64,000 nt of DNA, from IMG/VR virus record IMGVR_UViG_3300034279_001754, positions 62,001 through 126,000 of that record. One strand, given 5' to 3'. Origin of the DNA: a virus. The translations under genes and the position numbers were made by a program. The notes below the pieces were generated by a model, which saw only the letters and a program-made list of their open reading frames with translations, searched no databases and was not told the DNA's origin. Positions 15,024 to 23,872 of the stretch are shown one piece after another (positions within the stretch are counted from its first letter, which is position 1; every line of letters starts with the position of its first letter).

Positions 15024-16394
15024 TTAGACTCCTTCATAATACATATTGATATACTTACGTGCGTTCTGATTGCTGACTTTTTCCCATACCCCCCTTCTAA
15101 ATGATTCTGCAGAATGTTGAATGCCGAATGTTGCTATATCTTTAGCCTCACTCTTCGTTAGTCCGTCTTTTTCCATTTCTGTCATCACTTTATTGAAATT
15201 CCTTTCCAACACATCCGCTTGTTTGCCTGTCGGGTAATTTGTCATCGCGAAGTTAGTCCCTGTCCATCCACCTAAAGCTTCAGATAAGGCTGCTTTCCAG
15301 TTTTTCTGAGATAGCCCTAAATCAACAAACCTAGCCACCCCCTTATCATCAATAATTAAATTATCGCCCTTAGCATCATTGTGGGCATACCCTAGTTTAT
15401 GCAATTTTCTCATACTGATATTATAGGCATCGTCTTTGTCAATGCCATTGATCTTTTGAGGGGCTTTGTAAAGGGGGACCCCTGGAACAACTTCCATAGC
15501 AATCATGCCTTTGTGGATGGTACCGTTATCCATGTTGCTGTGGGCATTCTTTACGAATCTGGAGGCTATTAATTTGGGCCCCAAACCGACTTCCCCCAGT
15601 TTTTTAATTAAGGTAGCCTCAGTTCTACCGATATCCCCAACCTTAACGCCAATTTCATTAGGCATTCCATCCGAGTATCCAAGTAACTTCTTCGTAGGTA
15701 TCTTCAGGAATGCTCCATAGCCCCCTGCACCCAATACCCGGGAGCCTGATCCTTCGACTGCGCTCCACTTTACCTTATCTGCTTTCTCTGAGCCATCAAT
15801 ACTTATAGTGCCTTCGGGGCCTAGCCTTTTCATTTTGTCTAATAACTTACTGGCGGCTTCTCTGACTTTTCTTACCTTATCTGCAGGGATATCACCATGC
15901 TTATGGGCAGTCATTGGGGCTGAGGGCCGGGTCCGTGCCACAGTTTCTTTAGGGGTCTTAGGAACTGGTTGCTTCTTTAGTTTCTTGGCAGCATTTATTC
16001 TGCCTATAAGGGTGCGAAACCTCTGAATGGCTTGACTAAAAAATAGTCCTAAGTTGTGTTCTTTGTCTTGAGTTTGCTTATTTATTGGTGGTGAATTCTT
16101 TCCCGTAGGGGGATTCTTAATTGAGGGATTTTGGGCAGGGGTAGAGGCAGAAACTGGTTTGGTAACACCAAAAATCTTGTCCCTTACTTTTATCAGAGAA
16201 CCCACAACAACATAAGGCAACTCGACAAGACAAGTCTTCACCCCTTCGATACAAGTTGCTGAGCAGCTTTTACCGATAGAGCACCTTTTACGACCACCCC
16301 CGACAGCATTTGATTTGGACTTCAGAATCTCAGAACTTGATGGCGCATTGCCTGAAGGTGCAACAAAGTTGAATTGTCCTTCAGCATTTGCCAC
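15024..16394 (-). CDS. Protein-kinase-like protein with N-terminal Cys motif
   Basis: 456 residues. N-terminal RCSIGKSCSATC (C38, C44, C48) is shared with the protein at 62722..63855. The C-terminal domain is a kinase fold: Gly-loop VLGAGGYGAF, ATP-site strand GVKVGD, alpha-C glutamate in RTEATLIKKL, catalytic loop HNDAKGDNLI (D340, N345) and metal-binding DLG (D358). All catalytic residues are present. It sits at one edge of the fibre cluster and its paralogue at the other, suggesting a late, possibly virion-carried enzyme (inference). Target unknown. Confidence 0.7.
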   Translation of the reverse strand: MANAEGQFNFVAPSGNAPSSSEILKSKSNAVGGGRKRCSIGKSCSATCIEGVKTCLVELPYVVVGSLIKVRDKIFGVTKPVSASTPAQNPSIKNPPTGKNSPPINKQTQDKEHNLGLFFSQAIQRFRTLIGRINAAKKLKKQPVPKTPKETVARTRPSAPMTAHKHGDIPADKVRKVREAASKLLDKMKRLGPEGTISIDGSEKADKVKWSAVEGSGSRVLGAGGYGAFLKIPTKKLLGYSDGMPNEIGVKVGDIGRTEATLIKKLGEVGLGPKLIASRFVKNAHSNMDNGTIHKGMIAMEVVPGVPLYKAPQKINGIDKDDAYNISMRKLHKLGYAHNDAKGDNLIIDDKGVARFVDLGLSQKNWKAALSEALGGWTGTNFAMTNYPTGKQADVLERNFNKVMTEMEKDGLTKSEAKDIATFGIQHSAESFRRGVWEKVSNQNARKYINMYYEGV

Positions 16395-16403
16395 ACGGTG
16401 CCT

Positions 16404-16583
16404 TTAACCTAGATACTGCCAAGCAGTGACTACATCCTCAGATACCAACCCATCAATATCCATCTTTTGCGCAGCGTCTAGGGCCCTAAGGGATTCAACC
16501 CGCTTGGCAGGGTCTCTGCGCAACTTTTTGTAACGCTCCATGAGCTTTTGGTATTTGTCGTCGTTGCTTAGTTGAGATGCCAT
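16404..16583 (-). CDS. Small basic hypothetical protein (59 aa)
   Basis: Encodes MASQLSNDDKYQKLMERYKKLRRD then VESLRALDAAQKMDIDGLVSEDVVTAWQYLG. Start ATG 16583, about 50 nt after a near-consensus promoter (16633-16662); stop 10 nt before the kinase gene. Helical and Lys/Arg-rich. Likely co-transcribed with the kinase gene. Not recognised. Confidence 0.6.
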   Translation of the reverse strand: MASQLSNDDKYQKLMERYKKLRRDPAKRVESLRALDAAQKMDIDGLVSEDVVTAWQYLG

Positions 16584-16632
16584 TTGTTATGGGGGAGTTT
16601 TGAGTTATCGGGCTGTTAAGCCGCATACATCT

Positions 16633-16662
16633 ATTATACCCCGTGGTCGCTGCCTTTGTCAA
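16633..16662 (-). promoter_or_regulatory. Near-consensus sigma70 promoter
   Basis: Minus strand TTGACA (16657-16662), 18-bp spacer, TATAAT (16633-16638). Both hexamers match consensus. It lies at the end of 16634..16861 and drives 16404..16583 and the kinase gene. Confidence 0.7.
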
Positions 16663-16861
16663 CCCTCTCCCGGTCTTCTTCGGATTTGATGAAATCCTTA
16701 AGGTCTTTGACATATACACGAAGATCTTGGGCCTTTTGAAGATGCCAATGTTGTTTAGTTTTCAAGTAAAGCATCATGTGGTTATCAATGGCTTTAAGCA
16801 AGCTATGAATTACTGGGTTCCACGGGCCCCTTATTGGGTTATCCCATTCTCTTTTTGACAT
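16634..16861 (-). CDS. Hypothetical protein (75 aa)
   Basis: 75 residues, MSKREWDNPIRGPWNPVIHSLLKAIDNHMMLYLKTKQHWHLQKAQDLRVYVKDLKDFIK..., Trp/His-rich and helical with a charged tail. Its 3' end contains the promoter for the next unit. It follows the endolysin gene by 26 nt. Not recognised. Confidence 0.55.
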   Translation of the reverse strand: MSKREWDNPIRGPWNPVIHSLLKAIDNHMMLYLKTKQHWHLQKAQDLRVYVKDLKDFIKSEEDRERVDKGSDHGV

Positions 16862-16887
16862 TTGACCTACCTACTATTCTATGGGCA

Positions 16888-17619
16888 TCACTTAATAACA
16901 TTGAGACTTCTATTGAAGTACATCCTGCGGTCTTCCAACCCGTTATAACCACCATTGACCCTGCGGGTAACTTGTTCTACTGTCGGATTTCTATCACATA
17001 AGGCATTCATCCCATTATTAGACCACCAAAAACCTGCCGAGGAAAATGGATACTTATCAGCTACATAATTAACCCCTTGCATAACTTGTGGATCTTTGAT
17101 AAAATTGGCAAAGTCCTGATAGTTTGCTCTACCTGTAAGCTGAATGTAACCGGCACCTTTGAAGCGGGGGCCATCCCCCGGTTGGGTATTTCCCAGATCT
17201 TTCCTACCTTCGTAATCCCAACCCGAAGCCAACTCTTTCTTCCAGCGACCACCACCAGATTCATGCGCAGTTTGACTCAGGAAATGACGAATTCTTTGCG
17301 CAGTTGTGATTGCAAATTCTTCTAGACATCTATTAAGTTCGGTAACTTCAGAATCTAAAATCAAGCTTGGGGCACATTGCCAAATATATGCCAGAGACTC
17401 TTTGGAAACATACTGCTTTGGGGTTGGTGGCCTAGTAGGAGTTGGTGGTTTGTAGGGTGTACGATATTTCTTAACCCAACTAGCCTCATCTGTGAATAGT
17501 TCGGGTTGTTTAGCAAAAACCGCCTTGGCAAAATCCAAAAAGGCACTTTCTTGAAGGGGGTTGTCTGTTCTACGGTTACTGACAAAATCTAAGAATTTCT
17601 CTGCAGTGAATTGGGGCAT
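16888..17619 (-). CDS. GH19 chitinase/lysozyme-type endolysin
   Basis: 243 residues from ATG 17619 (MPQFTAEKF); the frame upstream lacks support and a GGGTAAAA box sits 23 nt before this ATG. N-terminal 90 residues form a helical module with a Pro/Thr linker ([10 protein letters not shown]). The C-terminal GH19 domain has [17 protein letters not shown] (catalytic Glu), [40 protein letters not shown], and [12 protein letters not shown]19 phage enzymes cleave peptidoglycan at lysis. No signal peptide, so export would need a holin. Confidence 0.85.
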   Translation of the reverse strand: MPQFTAEKFLDFVSNRRTDNPLQESAFLDFAKAVFAKQPELFTDEASWVKKYRTPYKPPTPTRPPTPKQYVSKESLAYIWQCAPSLILDSEVTELNRCLEEFAITTAQRIRHFLSQTAHESGGGRWKKELASGWDYEGRKDLGNTQPGDGPRFKGAGYIQLTGRANYQDFANFIKDPQVMQGVNYVADKYPFSSAGFWWSNNGMNALCDRNPTVEQVTRRVNGGYNGLEDRRMYFNRSLNVIK

Positions 17620-17642
17620 CTTGTTTCGGGTATCTATTACTA

Positions 17643-17650
17643 TTTTACCC
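17643..17650 (-). promoter_or_regulatory. GGGTAAAA box
   Basis: Octamer 23 nt before the endolysin start ATG 17619, supporting that start and late expression. Confidence 0.5.
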
Positions 17651-17672
17651 GCCTCACCGCACCCAGACCCAA

Positions 17673-18356
17673 CTACGTCAACCCGGTCCCTGCACCCTGT
17701 TCCCCGGATGGAGTACACTTATTTTGCCTATTTTGAGCCATCTGTGTCTCTGACTGCTCGGGTTTAGGGTTCTTTGGCATTTCTTCTTGGGAGTCTACTT
17801 TTGGTTGTGCTGTGGGCACTTTAGAGTCTTCTCTTGGCTTCCTTGGTGGGCATACCTTGCCAGTAGTCAACCCCTGTGGTGGTTCCTCAAATGAACGCAA
17901 ACCCTTTAATTGCAGAGATCGCGGGCCAGGTTGTGGATTTTCGCTAGGGGTAGCTAAAGGCGGCAATTTACCGGACTCATTATCTTTTAGTTTGCCTTGA
18001 CTACCTTTTTGTTTCCCTGGCTTATTATCAATATCCATGGTTGATAACCCCTGGGCTCTGGTAGTTTTGTTTTCTTTGGGGGTTTCCCCACCGGTATTGC
18101 CCTTATCGAATTGTCTATCCCATGCACCGGACTCCAACATCTTAGAAACCCTATTTGCAGATTCCTGGGAGAATCCAATTGATTGTAAGGCCTCAGCATA
18201 GTCGCCCCTTTTGCAAGCAGATAATGAAATCGCAATTGCTTGCTTAGGATTTTCTACTACTGGGCCAGCCTTGCCAGAACCCGAATGAAGTTTGCCAGCT
18301 TTGAACCGGCGCATTTCACCCCTGACGCAATTTTTATCGTCTGGATTGACTGGCAT
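17673..18356 (-). CDS. DUF6496-like protein with disordered tail
   Basis: 227 residues. The first 60 ([45 protein letters not shown]) match the short family DUF6496: [33 protein letters not shown]. The rest is Pro/Lys/Gln-rich and probably disordered. It is preceded by a GGGTAAAA box at 23 nt. Role unknown; highly charged, possibly nucleic-acid-associated or packaged. Confidence 0.6.
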   Translation of the reverse strand: MPVNPDDKNCVRGEMRRFKAGKLHSGSGKAGPVVENPKQAIAISLSACKRGDYAEALQSIGFSQESANRVSKMLESGAWDRQFDKGNTGGETPKENKTTRAQGLSTMDIDNKPGKQKGSQGKLKDNESGKLPPLATPSENPQPGPRSLQLKGLRSFEEPPQGLTTGKVCPPRKPREDSKVPTAQPKVDSQEEMPKNPKPEQSETQMAQNRQNKCTPSGEQGAGTGLT

Positions 18357-18362
18357 TTTTAG

Positions 18363-18572
18363 CTACTGAATTTCCAAAATTTTACCCTCTAGTTCCTCTA
18401 TGTAGTCTAATAGGGCCGTGGTCTGAGCCGATAGCTTTATTAGTAGGCAAGAACTTTCAACAAGGTATTCTTCCAGCTCTTGTCTGGATAGAAGATTAAT
18501 TTTTTCCCTAATTTTGAAAGGAATTAGTTCCTTTTCTAGGGGTAATTCAATTTGTGGCCTTTGGAAGTCCAT
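18363..18572 (-). CDS. Small coiled-coil protein (69 aa)
   Basis: 69 residues with heptad-like Leu/Ile/Glu pattern (LSRQELEEYLVESSCLLIKLSAQTTALLDYIEELEGKILEIQ). Overlaps the upstream sigma-factor gene by 26 nt and ends 6 nt before the DUF6496 gene. Coupling to the sigma factor would fit an accessory or antagonist of it (inference only). Confidence 0.55.
   Translation of the reverse strand: MDFQRPQIELPLEKELIPFKIREKINLLSRQELEEYLVESSCLLIKLSAQTTALLDYIEELEGKILEIQ
18380..18387 (-). promoter_or_regulatory. GGGTAAAA box
   Basis: Octamer 23 nt before ATG 18356, embedded in the end of the preceding small gene. Confidence 0.45.
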
Positions 18573-19227
18573 GGGCTATTTGTTTAAGGGATTGGAATTT
18601 CTCTGATGCCCAATGGTGTTGGTCTTCCCTCATGACTGCATCACTGATGTAATCAACCATGAGGTCCATTTCTTCGTCTGACAATACACTGAAAGCTTCA
18701 GCTAGGTCATCTGATAAGAGCAGCGTCCGAGCCTCATCTGGGCTATAAACAAAATCAGTATCTACCCAGTCTTCAGGTTGAGAGTCATAGGAGATGTGGT
18801 AGTTGTTTTCTGATAGTTGGCATTCCAGGACTCTAGCCTCGTCAATGTTTAACTTTTTGGCTATGTCGGTGTAGCTCATGTTTTCCTGTAAAAGCCCTAA
18901 GACTTCATTGCGATACTTGGCGATCCAACGGGGGGTTTTCACAAGCCTGGAATAATCCCGAAGGGCATGTTGGATGTATCCTCGGGCATTTTTCCATGCG
19001 TAGGTGCTGAATTTAACGTGTTTGTCGGGGTCAAACCTGGTAGCAGCTACGCAAAGAGCAAAGTTTGCTATGGACTCTAGATCCTCCCTAGTGAGAGAAC
19101 CTGTATTGCCACCTGTTAAACACTTGGCTCCAAAAGCTAATCGACCAGCAATCCAGCTATGCTCTTCGACTAGTTTCTTTTGATCTCTGGATAGTTCAGG
19201 GTACGATTTGTACCTCTTTTTTGTCAT
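18547..19227 (-). CDS. Sigma70-family RNA polymerase sigma factor
   Basis: 226 residues. Region 2 is visible as EDLESIANFALCVAATRFDPDKHVKFSTYAWKNARGYIQHALRDYSR (core binding plus -10 recognition helix), followed by RLVKTPRWIAKYRNEV and a helix-turn-helix-like NMSYTDIAKKLNIDEARVL. The C-terminus is acidic. Start lies 3 nt after the upstream nrdA stop. One of two sigma factors in the window; presumably directs host RNA polymerase to a phage promoter class. Confidence 0.8.
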   Translation of the reverse strand: MTKKRYKSYPELSRDQKKLVEEHSWIAGRLAFGAKCLTGGNTGSLTREDLESIANFALCVAATRFDPDKHVKFSTYAWKNARGYIQHALRDYSRLVKTPRWIAKYRNEVLGLLQENMSYTDIAKKLNIDEARVLECQLSENNYHISYDSQPEDWVDTDFVYSPDEARTLLLSDDLAEAFSVLSDEEMDLMVDYISDAVMREDQHHWASEKFQSLKQIAHGLPKATN

Positions 19228-19230
19228 GGG

Positions 19231-21804
19231 TCAAGCCTCACACGCTGTGCAATCTGTGTATTCGGGGGTGGTTTCTGAGGGCAGATTAAACTTTAAGACA
19301 CTGTTTTCTTCTTTGTACTGCATGTACTCAGTATAGCCCCCGATGTGCTTCTTATAGAGCCACAGTTGGGGCACAGTCTTCCATTCAGGGTCCCAAAAAC
19401 CTTTTTCTTCGGCTTCTGCCTTTGTGATTTCTTCGTAACGTACCCCTTCGGCAGATAGTTCTTCTTTGAGTTTTACACACCATGGGCAACCTTCGCGAGT
19501 AACAATCAAAGCAGGTACAACCTCTTTATTTGTCAATAAGCTGCTTCCCTTAAGGTAATAAAGGGACTTCAACTTCATTTTCCATGCAGCAAGGTGTAAA
19601 CGAGTAATGTAGGCAGCATCTGATTCGGGGTCGGGGAATAAATTCAAGGACTGACCTTGACATACATACGGTTGACGATCTGATGCTTGCTTAATTAGCT
19701 CAAACTGGTCAACTTCCCGTGCTGTCTTAAAGACTTCTTTTTCATGATCGGTCAAACAGCCAAGACCTTGAACACTGCCTTTAGCTTCTAGAATTTGATC
19801 CCAAACTTCTGGACCAATACCCCTTTCGGAGAAGATTTTTTCAAGATACTGGTTTTTTCGGACGTAAGTTCCTTTCCCTTGTTTGGCAACGTAGTAATTT
19901 CTATCCCTGGGCTCAATACCTTCGGTTCCTGCTCCACAGATTACGCTGTTTGTCTTAGTCGGGGCGATTGCTATCAGGTGTGTGTGACGCATCCCTGTCC
20001 CTTTACACCATTCCGGTTCTCCGAATCTCTCCGCTAGTTCCCGGGAAGCTTTAACAGCTTCTTCTTTTATCCAGCGAGAGGTTTCGATATTCAGTGCCCT
20101 GGCCCCGTGGGACTTGGCCGGTAGTCCGTGTAATTGGTAAAGTGAATGGAGACCCATGACCCCTAAGCCAAGGGCACGACTCTTCTCCGCAAATCGAACA
20201 GCTCTCCCCATGCCAACTTTATCTTTCGCTTTGCGAATGAACTCGCTAACTACGGCCTCTAGGAGGTGGATGCCAATTTGAGGAACAGTGCGCCCCGAGA
20301 TTGGGGATTTCCAGTTCTTGTACTCGTCATAGCGGCTAAGGTTCAAGCTGCTGAGAACGCAAACGAACGAGTGGTTTTCGTCTGTGTGGAGAAAAATCTC
20401 TGAACAATTATGAACAAGGACCCCAGAGTTAATATCCCCGGTTTTTGTAACAATGAAGAAGTTGTGATTGTCTTCGACGCGCAGGTCGTACACATCCTCT
20501 ACCCCTATGCTCCGGATACTGGTGACGCGGAACCCGTTGCGTCGAATTTCAGGTACTTTGGACCATATCCGCTCATTTTGTTCTTTAGTGGTATTAACTG
20601 GTGCCCCCGGTCTGACTTCATACTCGCCCCTATATACATCTTCATTTAGGACATAGCTGTCTAGACGATTGTGACCATTTACCGTGGAGTTGGTCATTAT
20701 GCGCCCTGATGTAGTCTTGAAAGAAGTAAAAGGCTCAAGAATTTCCCCTACTGAGTGCTGAGCTTCCACCCATAGGCCATCTCTTCGAGCCAAGAGGTGA
20801 TCTGGGGTGCATTTAAAAGTGCTTCCGTCCTCAAGCTCTACTTCAATAACTTTTTGAGTCCCTGTCTTGAACGCAACAGCTTTTTTAATCTCGGTAACCC
20901 ACTTATTCTTCAATGCTGTGGTCCGGTGCGTGCGCCAATAAGCTGAATATACCGGGAAAGAAGTGTTCACCAGGTCCCCAATTGGGACAGAGTTTCTACC
21001 GTCGGCAACAGCCACAAGGGTGTCTGCAGTGAAGCACAAGTTGCTAGTCTTTACAGAGAGCCCTCGTTCGGTATAGCACTCAGGGTTTTGGTTGTTGGCA
21101 TTATCTATGAAGATCAGATAGGGGCTCCCCGAAATCATTCTCGTTTTAAGAACTTCGGCAAATAGTTCATGCTTGTGTGTATCCCCAGCAATCATTGACT
21201 CTATCCACTCGTCCGAGATAGTTAAAGCTATATTTGAGTCTAGCCAGAGTCTCGAATCCCCTTTTGTGTGGTCTTTTGCACGTAGAAGCTCAGGAACGTC
21301 AGGGTGGTCGATAGGGAGATAGAAAGCAAAAGAGCCCCTTCGGACTCCACCTTGAGAAACAACTCTTGCGCATAGGTCGTATTGTCGCATCCAAGGGACA
21401 ACACCGGTTGACTTCCCACCACCCGTAATCGGAGAACCAGCGGGACGAACATCACCGAAATAGTTACCTACGCCCCCACCGCTTTTGCTCAGTTGAGCTA
21501 CTTCTTTCAGGTGGGAATAAATAGAGGAGACACTATCGGTGAGATGAGTTGAAAAGCACGATATGGCTTGACCACGGTTCGTACCGAAATTGGAAGCTAC
21601 GGGAGAACTAGCACCAATCCAGCCAGACCACAAGCAGTGAAACAAATCCTCATTCAAAGAAGGGTCTTCGTTTATCTTACTCGCTGTTGACGAGAGCCGA
21701 GTCATCATGTCACGGGGAGTTTCACCGGGTAGGAGATAGCCAGAGGAAAGGGTATGGAGAGCCTCCTCATTCATCCAGCTAGGGTGTGTAAGTTCTGTAG
21801 TCAT
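19231..21804 (-). CDS. nrdA: Ribonucleotide reductase alpha subunit with intein and embedded glutaredoxin
   Basis: 857-residue precursor. Alpha subunits reduce ribonucleotides via a thiyl radical. N-extein residues 1-256 carry the redox Cys (AISC, C83), GGGVGN and the SNL of the active site. Residues 257-466 are an intein. C-extein starts at the catalytic Cys467 (CSEI, with E469), followed by the partner Cys482, then YYLKG. A glutaredoxin domain (about 297-365 of the C-extein, motif CPWC at 773-776) sits before the swinging-arm DCTACEA. Spliced length 647. No ATP-cone is seen. It is shorter than cellular NrdA (about 760). Confidence 0.9.
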   Translation of the reverse strand: MTTELTHPSWMNEEALHTLSSGYLLPGETPRDMMTRLSSTASKINEDPSLNEDLFHCLWSGWIGASSPVASNFGTNRGQAISCFSTHLTDSVSSIYSHLKEVAQLSKSGGGVGNYFGDVRPAGSPITGGGKSTGVVPWMRQYDLCARVVSQGGVRRGSFAFYLPIDHPDVPELLRAKDHTKGDSRLWLDSNIALTISDEWIESMIAGDTHKHELFAEVLKTRMISGSPYLIFIDNANNQNPECYTERGLSVKTSNLCFTADTLVAVADGRNSVPIGDLVNTSFPVYSAYWRTHRTTALKNKWVTEIKKAVAFKTGTQKVIEVELEDGSTFKCTPDHLLARRDGLWVEAQHSVGEILEPFTSFKTTSGRIMTNSTVNGHNRLDSYVLNEDVYRGEYEVRPGAPVNTTKEQNERIWSKVPEIRRNGFRVTSIRSIGVEDVYDLRVEDNHNFFIVTKTGDINSGVLVHNCSEIFLHTDENHSFVCVLSSLNLSRYDEYKNWKSPISGRTVPQIGIHLLEAVVSEFIRKAKDKVGMGRAVRFAEKSRALGLGVMGLHSLYQLHGLPAKSHGARALNIETSRWIKEEAVKASRELAERFGEPEWCKGTGMRHTHLIAIAPTKTNSVICGAGTEGIEPRDRNYYVAKQGKGTYVRKNQYLEKIFSERGIGPEVWDQILEAKGSVQGLGCLTDHEKEVFKTAREVDQFELIKQASDRQPYVCQGQSLNLFPDPESDAAYITRLHLAAWKMKLKSLYYLKGSSLLTNKEVVPALIVTREGCPWCVKLKEELSAEGVRYEEITKAEAEEKGFWDPEWKTVPQLWLYKKHIGGYTEYMQYKEENSVLKFNLPSETTPEYTDCTACEA
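20407..21036 (-). mobile_element. Mini-intein in NrdA (210 aa)
   Basis: Residues 257-466 of the precursor. Block A CFTADTLVAVADG, block B GSTFKCTPDHLLA, block F VYDLRVEDNHNFFI and block G GVLVHN, followed by Cys+1. No LAGLIDADG or HNH motif, so no homing nuclease is apparent. Insertion is exactly before the catalytic thiyl-radical cysteine of NrdA. Confidence 0.9.
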
Positions 21805-22604
21805 GATTCTACTCTATAGTCAAGATTAAAAATGTCTTTTAAATCCTCGCTTTTTAGAACTTTGAGGATGTTCTGTATTACACCTCTGGAAGAAGGCCAT
21901 TCAAAATTTTGTTTACAAAGCTTAAATAGCTTACCAGATGAGCAGGGTAACTGCTCTTTTATGAATCTGATTTTTTCATCTGTCCATCCTGAATTTATGC
22001 GGCGATTAACTGTTTGTTTCCTTACCAATGCCGCCACGAAACTGTTATCCATTCTCTCCCTAGCTTCTTTAGCAATGGCGCTATAGTCCCACTTCCTATT
22101 TTGTGAGAGTAAGGGAAGAGTTCCATTCAGGATTTGTTTCCTAGCATTTTCCCTGGCAACAGTAGATCTATCCCAGGTTTCGTTCCCCCTCAAGAAATGG
22201 TGAGTACCGCTTTCAACTAGTTTTTTCTGGTGCTCTGATACCCTTATAGAGTGCTCTCCGGATGTATTGAACTTTAGGAGGTTGAGAGTACCCCGTTCTA
22301 AAGATGTCTGGGCACTTTTCTTAGGGCTTAAAGACTGATCCCATGTTCTATTTTGCGGGAGAAGATGGTGAGTTCCTTCCCTAATGGCTCTTTTTATTTG
22401 CTCTTTGCAGGCTAGAATTCTAGCTTCCTCACGGTTAATCAAGCCTGACAAAGTTTTCCAAGCGATTCTGTCTAGTTCATTTCCAGTTCTATGCCACTCA
22501 CACCAATGAAACATAGAGTGCCTTACAACCGGTATAGGGGGAGTTATATTACCAGGGTCGTTTGACCCCCCGGCGTGCTTAGGGATGATGTGGTGTTTGT
22601 GCAT
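21801..22604 (-). CDS. Free-standing HNH homing endonuclease
   Basis: 267 residues from ATG 22604, which overlaps the nrdB stop (TAATG). The start MHKHHIIPKHAGGSNDPGNITPPIPVVRHSMFHWCEW is an HNH nuclease core (H-H...G...N...H). Downstream are repeated motifs of the form R-x-GTHHLL/HHFL-xx-NxTWD, like NUMOD-type DNA-binding repeats, and a basic helical end. The frame upstream of 22604 lies in nrdB and is not used. Placed between nrdB and nrdA, an established site for phage homing endonucleases; it probably spreads the linked region into nuclease-free relatives. Confidence 0.75.
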   Translation of the reverse strand: MHKHHIIPKHAGGSNDPGNITPPIPVVRHSMFHWCEWHRTGNELDRIAWKTLSGLINREEARILACKEQIKRAIREGTHHLLPQNRTWDQSLSPKKSAQTSLERGTLNLLKFNTSGEHSIRVSEHQKKLVESGTHHFLRGNETWDRSTVARENARKQILNGTLPLLSQNRKWDYSAIAKEARERMDNSFVAALVRKQTVNRRINSGWTDEKIRFIKEQLPCSSGKLFKLCKQNFEWPSSRGVIQNILKVLKSEDLKDIFNLDYRVES

Positions 22605-23584
22605 TACACTAAAACCAGATCCAGGGTTTTTAGGTTTACGCCCATGAAATCTTGAGTTGGCTTTGCTACATAGGAATCTCCTGATTTGGCTTGGGCAAAA
22701 ACGTCCGTGCTTGTAGCACCGGCCATGATTGGATGAAACCACTCCTTAACCCTATTAGCGGCATCTAAATCCACTTCAAAAATGGGAGCAAATCCCCCGA
22801 GAATCCCCAATCTTTCATTACCCCGCATACGAAGATAGTTTTTTGCATCGTACAGGGTAATCTTGGATAAGTTACGGCCTTCAAAGATTTGGTCTAGAAA
22901 GGCTTCTTCATTCTGGATCACCATGCGGAACCCCTGAGAGATGGCCTCAGTTTCCTCATTAGTAAGTGGTTGCTCTTTGATTAACTCCCTGAAAAGTTTA
23001 ATTCCAGTATCGCTATGGAGCTGTTCATCAAGCGCACTCCAACTGATAATCTGGGCAATTCCCTTGAAGCGACCGTCTAAGTTAAGAGATAGGAGAACAG
23101 CGAACGAACTAAAGAGGGAGACACCTTCCCCAGCACCACTGAACACGGCGAGAGACTCCTTAATGCTACGATTCTCAAGAAAGTATCCAATCTTCTGTCG
23201 TGCTACAGGGTCCCCCAGGAATGCCTCAAACTCATCAAGTCCAAGAGTGTCTGAAAGAAGATTGTAAGCCTCTGCATGGACTATTTCGGAGAAGGCAAAT
23301 GCTCTCGCTACTGCCGCGATTTCGTGTTTAGGGAACCAGTCGGGAATCTTGGACCAATAATCACTAACGTGACACTCTAACTGAGTAAAACCACGGAGAA
23401 TACCTCCAATAATCTCTCGTTCATCTTGAGTGGCATTCTGCCAGTCTCGGACATCACTTTCAAACTGAGCTTCCTCTGGTCCCCAGATGGAGAGGCGGGC
23501 TTTTTGATAAATTTTGAAGTATTCAGGGTACTCAAAAGCACCGTTAATTTTGTAGGGTTCTCTGTATTCTCTGATGCTGGGCAT
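22604..23584 (-). CDS. nrdB: Ribonucleotide reductase beta subunit
   Basis: 326 residues, ferritin-like di-metal fold carrying the tyrosyl radical. Ligand motifs are visible: E in FTQLECHVSDY (Glu in place of the usual Asp), SEIVHAEAY (Glu, His and the radical Tyr at the expected spacing), GEGVSLFSSF (Glu) and DEQLHS (Glu, His). The C-terminal NLKTLDLVLV should dock to NrdA. Intact and overlapping the HNH gene by 1 nt. Works with nrdA, thioredoxin, MazG, dCMP deaminase and thyX in dNTP supply. Confidence 0.9.
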   Translation of the reverse strand: MPSIREYREPYKINGAFEYPEYFKIYQKARLSIWGPEEAQFESDVRDWQNATQDEREIIGGILRGFTQLECHVSDYWSKIPDWFPKHEIAAVARAFAFSEIVHAEAYNLLSDTLGLDEFEAFLGDPVARQKIGYFLENRSIKESLAVFSGAGEGVSLFSSFAVLLSLNLDGRFKGIAQIISWSALDEQLHSDTGIKLFRELIKEQPLTNEETEAISQGFRMVIQNEEAFLDQIFEGRNLSKITLYDAKNYLRMRGNERLGILGGFAPIFEVDLDAANRVKEWFHPIMAGATSTDVFAQAKSGDSYVAKPTQDFMGVNLKTLDLVLV

Positions 23585-23650
23585 TGTTCTATGCTATCAT
23601 TTGGTCATGGAAATTGTTTGGTATTTGTTTGTTTTAAGGATAGTCAACTG

Positions 23651-23872
23651 TCAGTTGCTATAACCTTCGAGTTTGGCATACTTGGCCATTCGATCATTTT
23701 CTTTTACTATCGCTTCGGTAAGCTCAATTTGAGCTTTTTGAAACTGTTCGATGATTTGTTTGTTTTTCTTGTACTCCCCATACATAGCAATTCTACCGAG
23801 GATGTAAATCAGCGATAAATTACCGAGGACACTCCCTAACGCTACTGCCAGGGTCATTGTTAAGAACGTCAT
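23651..23872 (-). CDS. Small membrane protein (73 aa)
   Basis: One N-terminal transmembrane helix (FLTMTLAVALGSVLGNLSLIYILGRIAMY) followed by a charged coiled coil (YKKNKQIIEQFQKAQIELTEAIVKENDRMAK). Overlaps the upstream gene by 53 nt. Position next to nrdB and hli. Function unknown. Confidence 0.6.
   Translation of the reverse strand: MTFLTMTLAVALGSVLGNLSLIYILGRIAMYGEYKKNKQIIEQFQKAQIELTEAIVKENDRMAKYAKLEGYSN

Noticed and set aside
21605-22742. Homing endonuclease interrupting nrdB
   Set aside because: nrdB is complete to its NLKTLDLVLV end; the HNH gene is between genes, not inside one.
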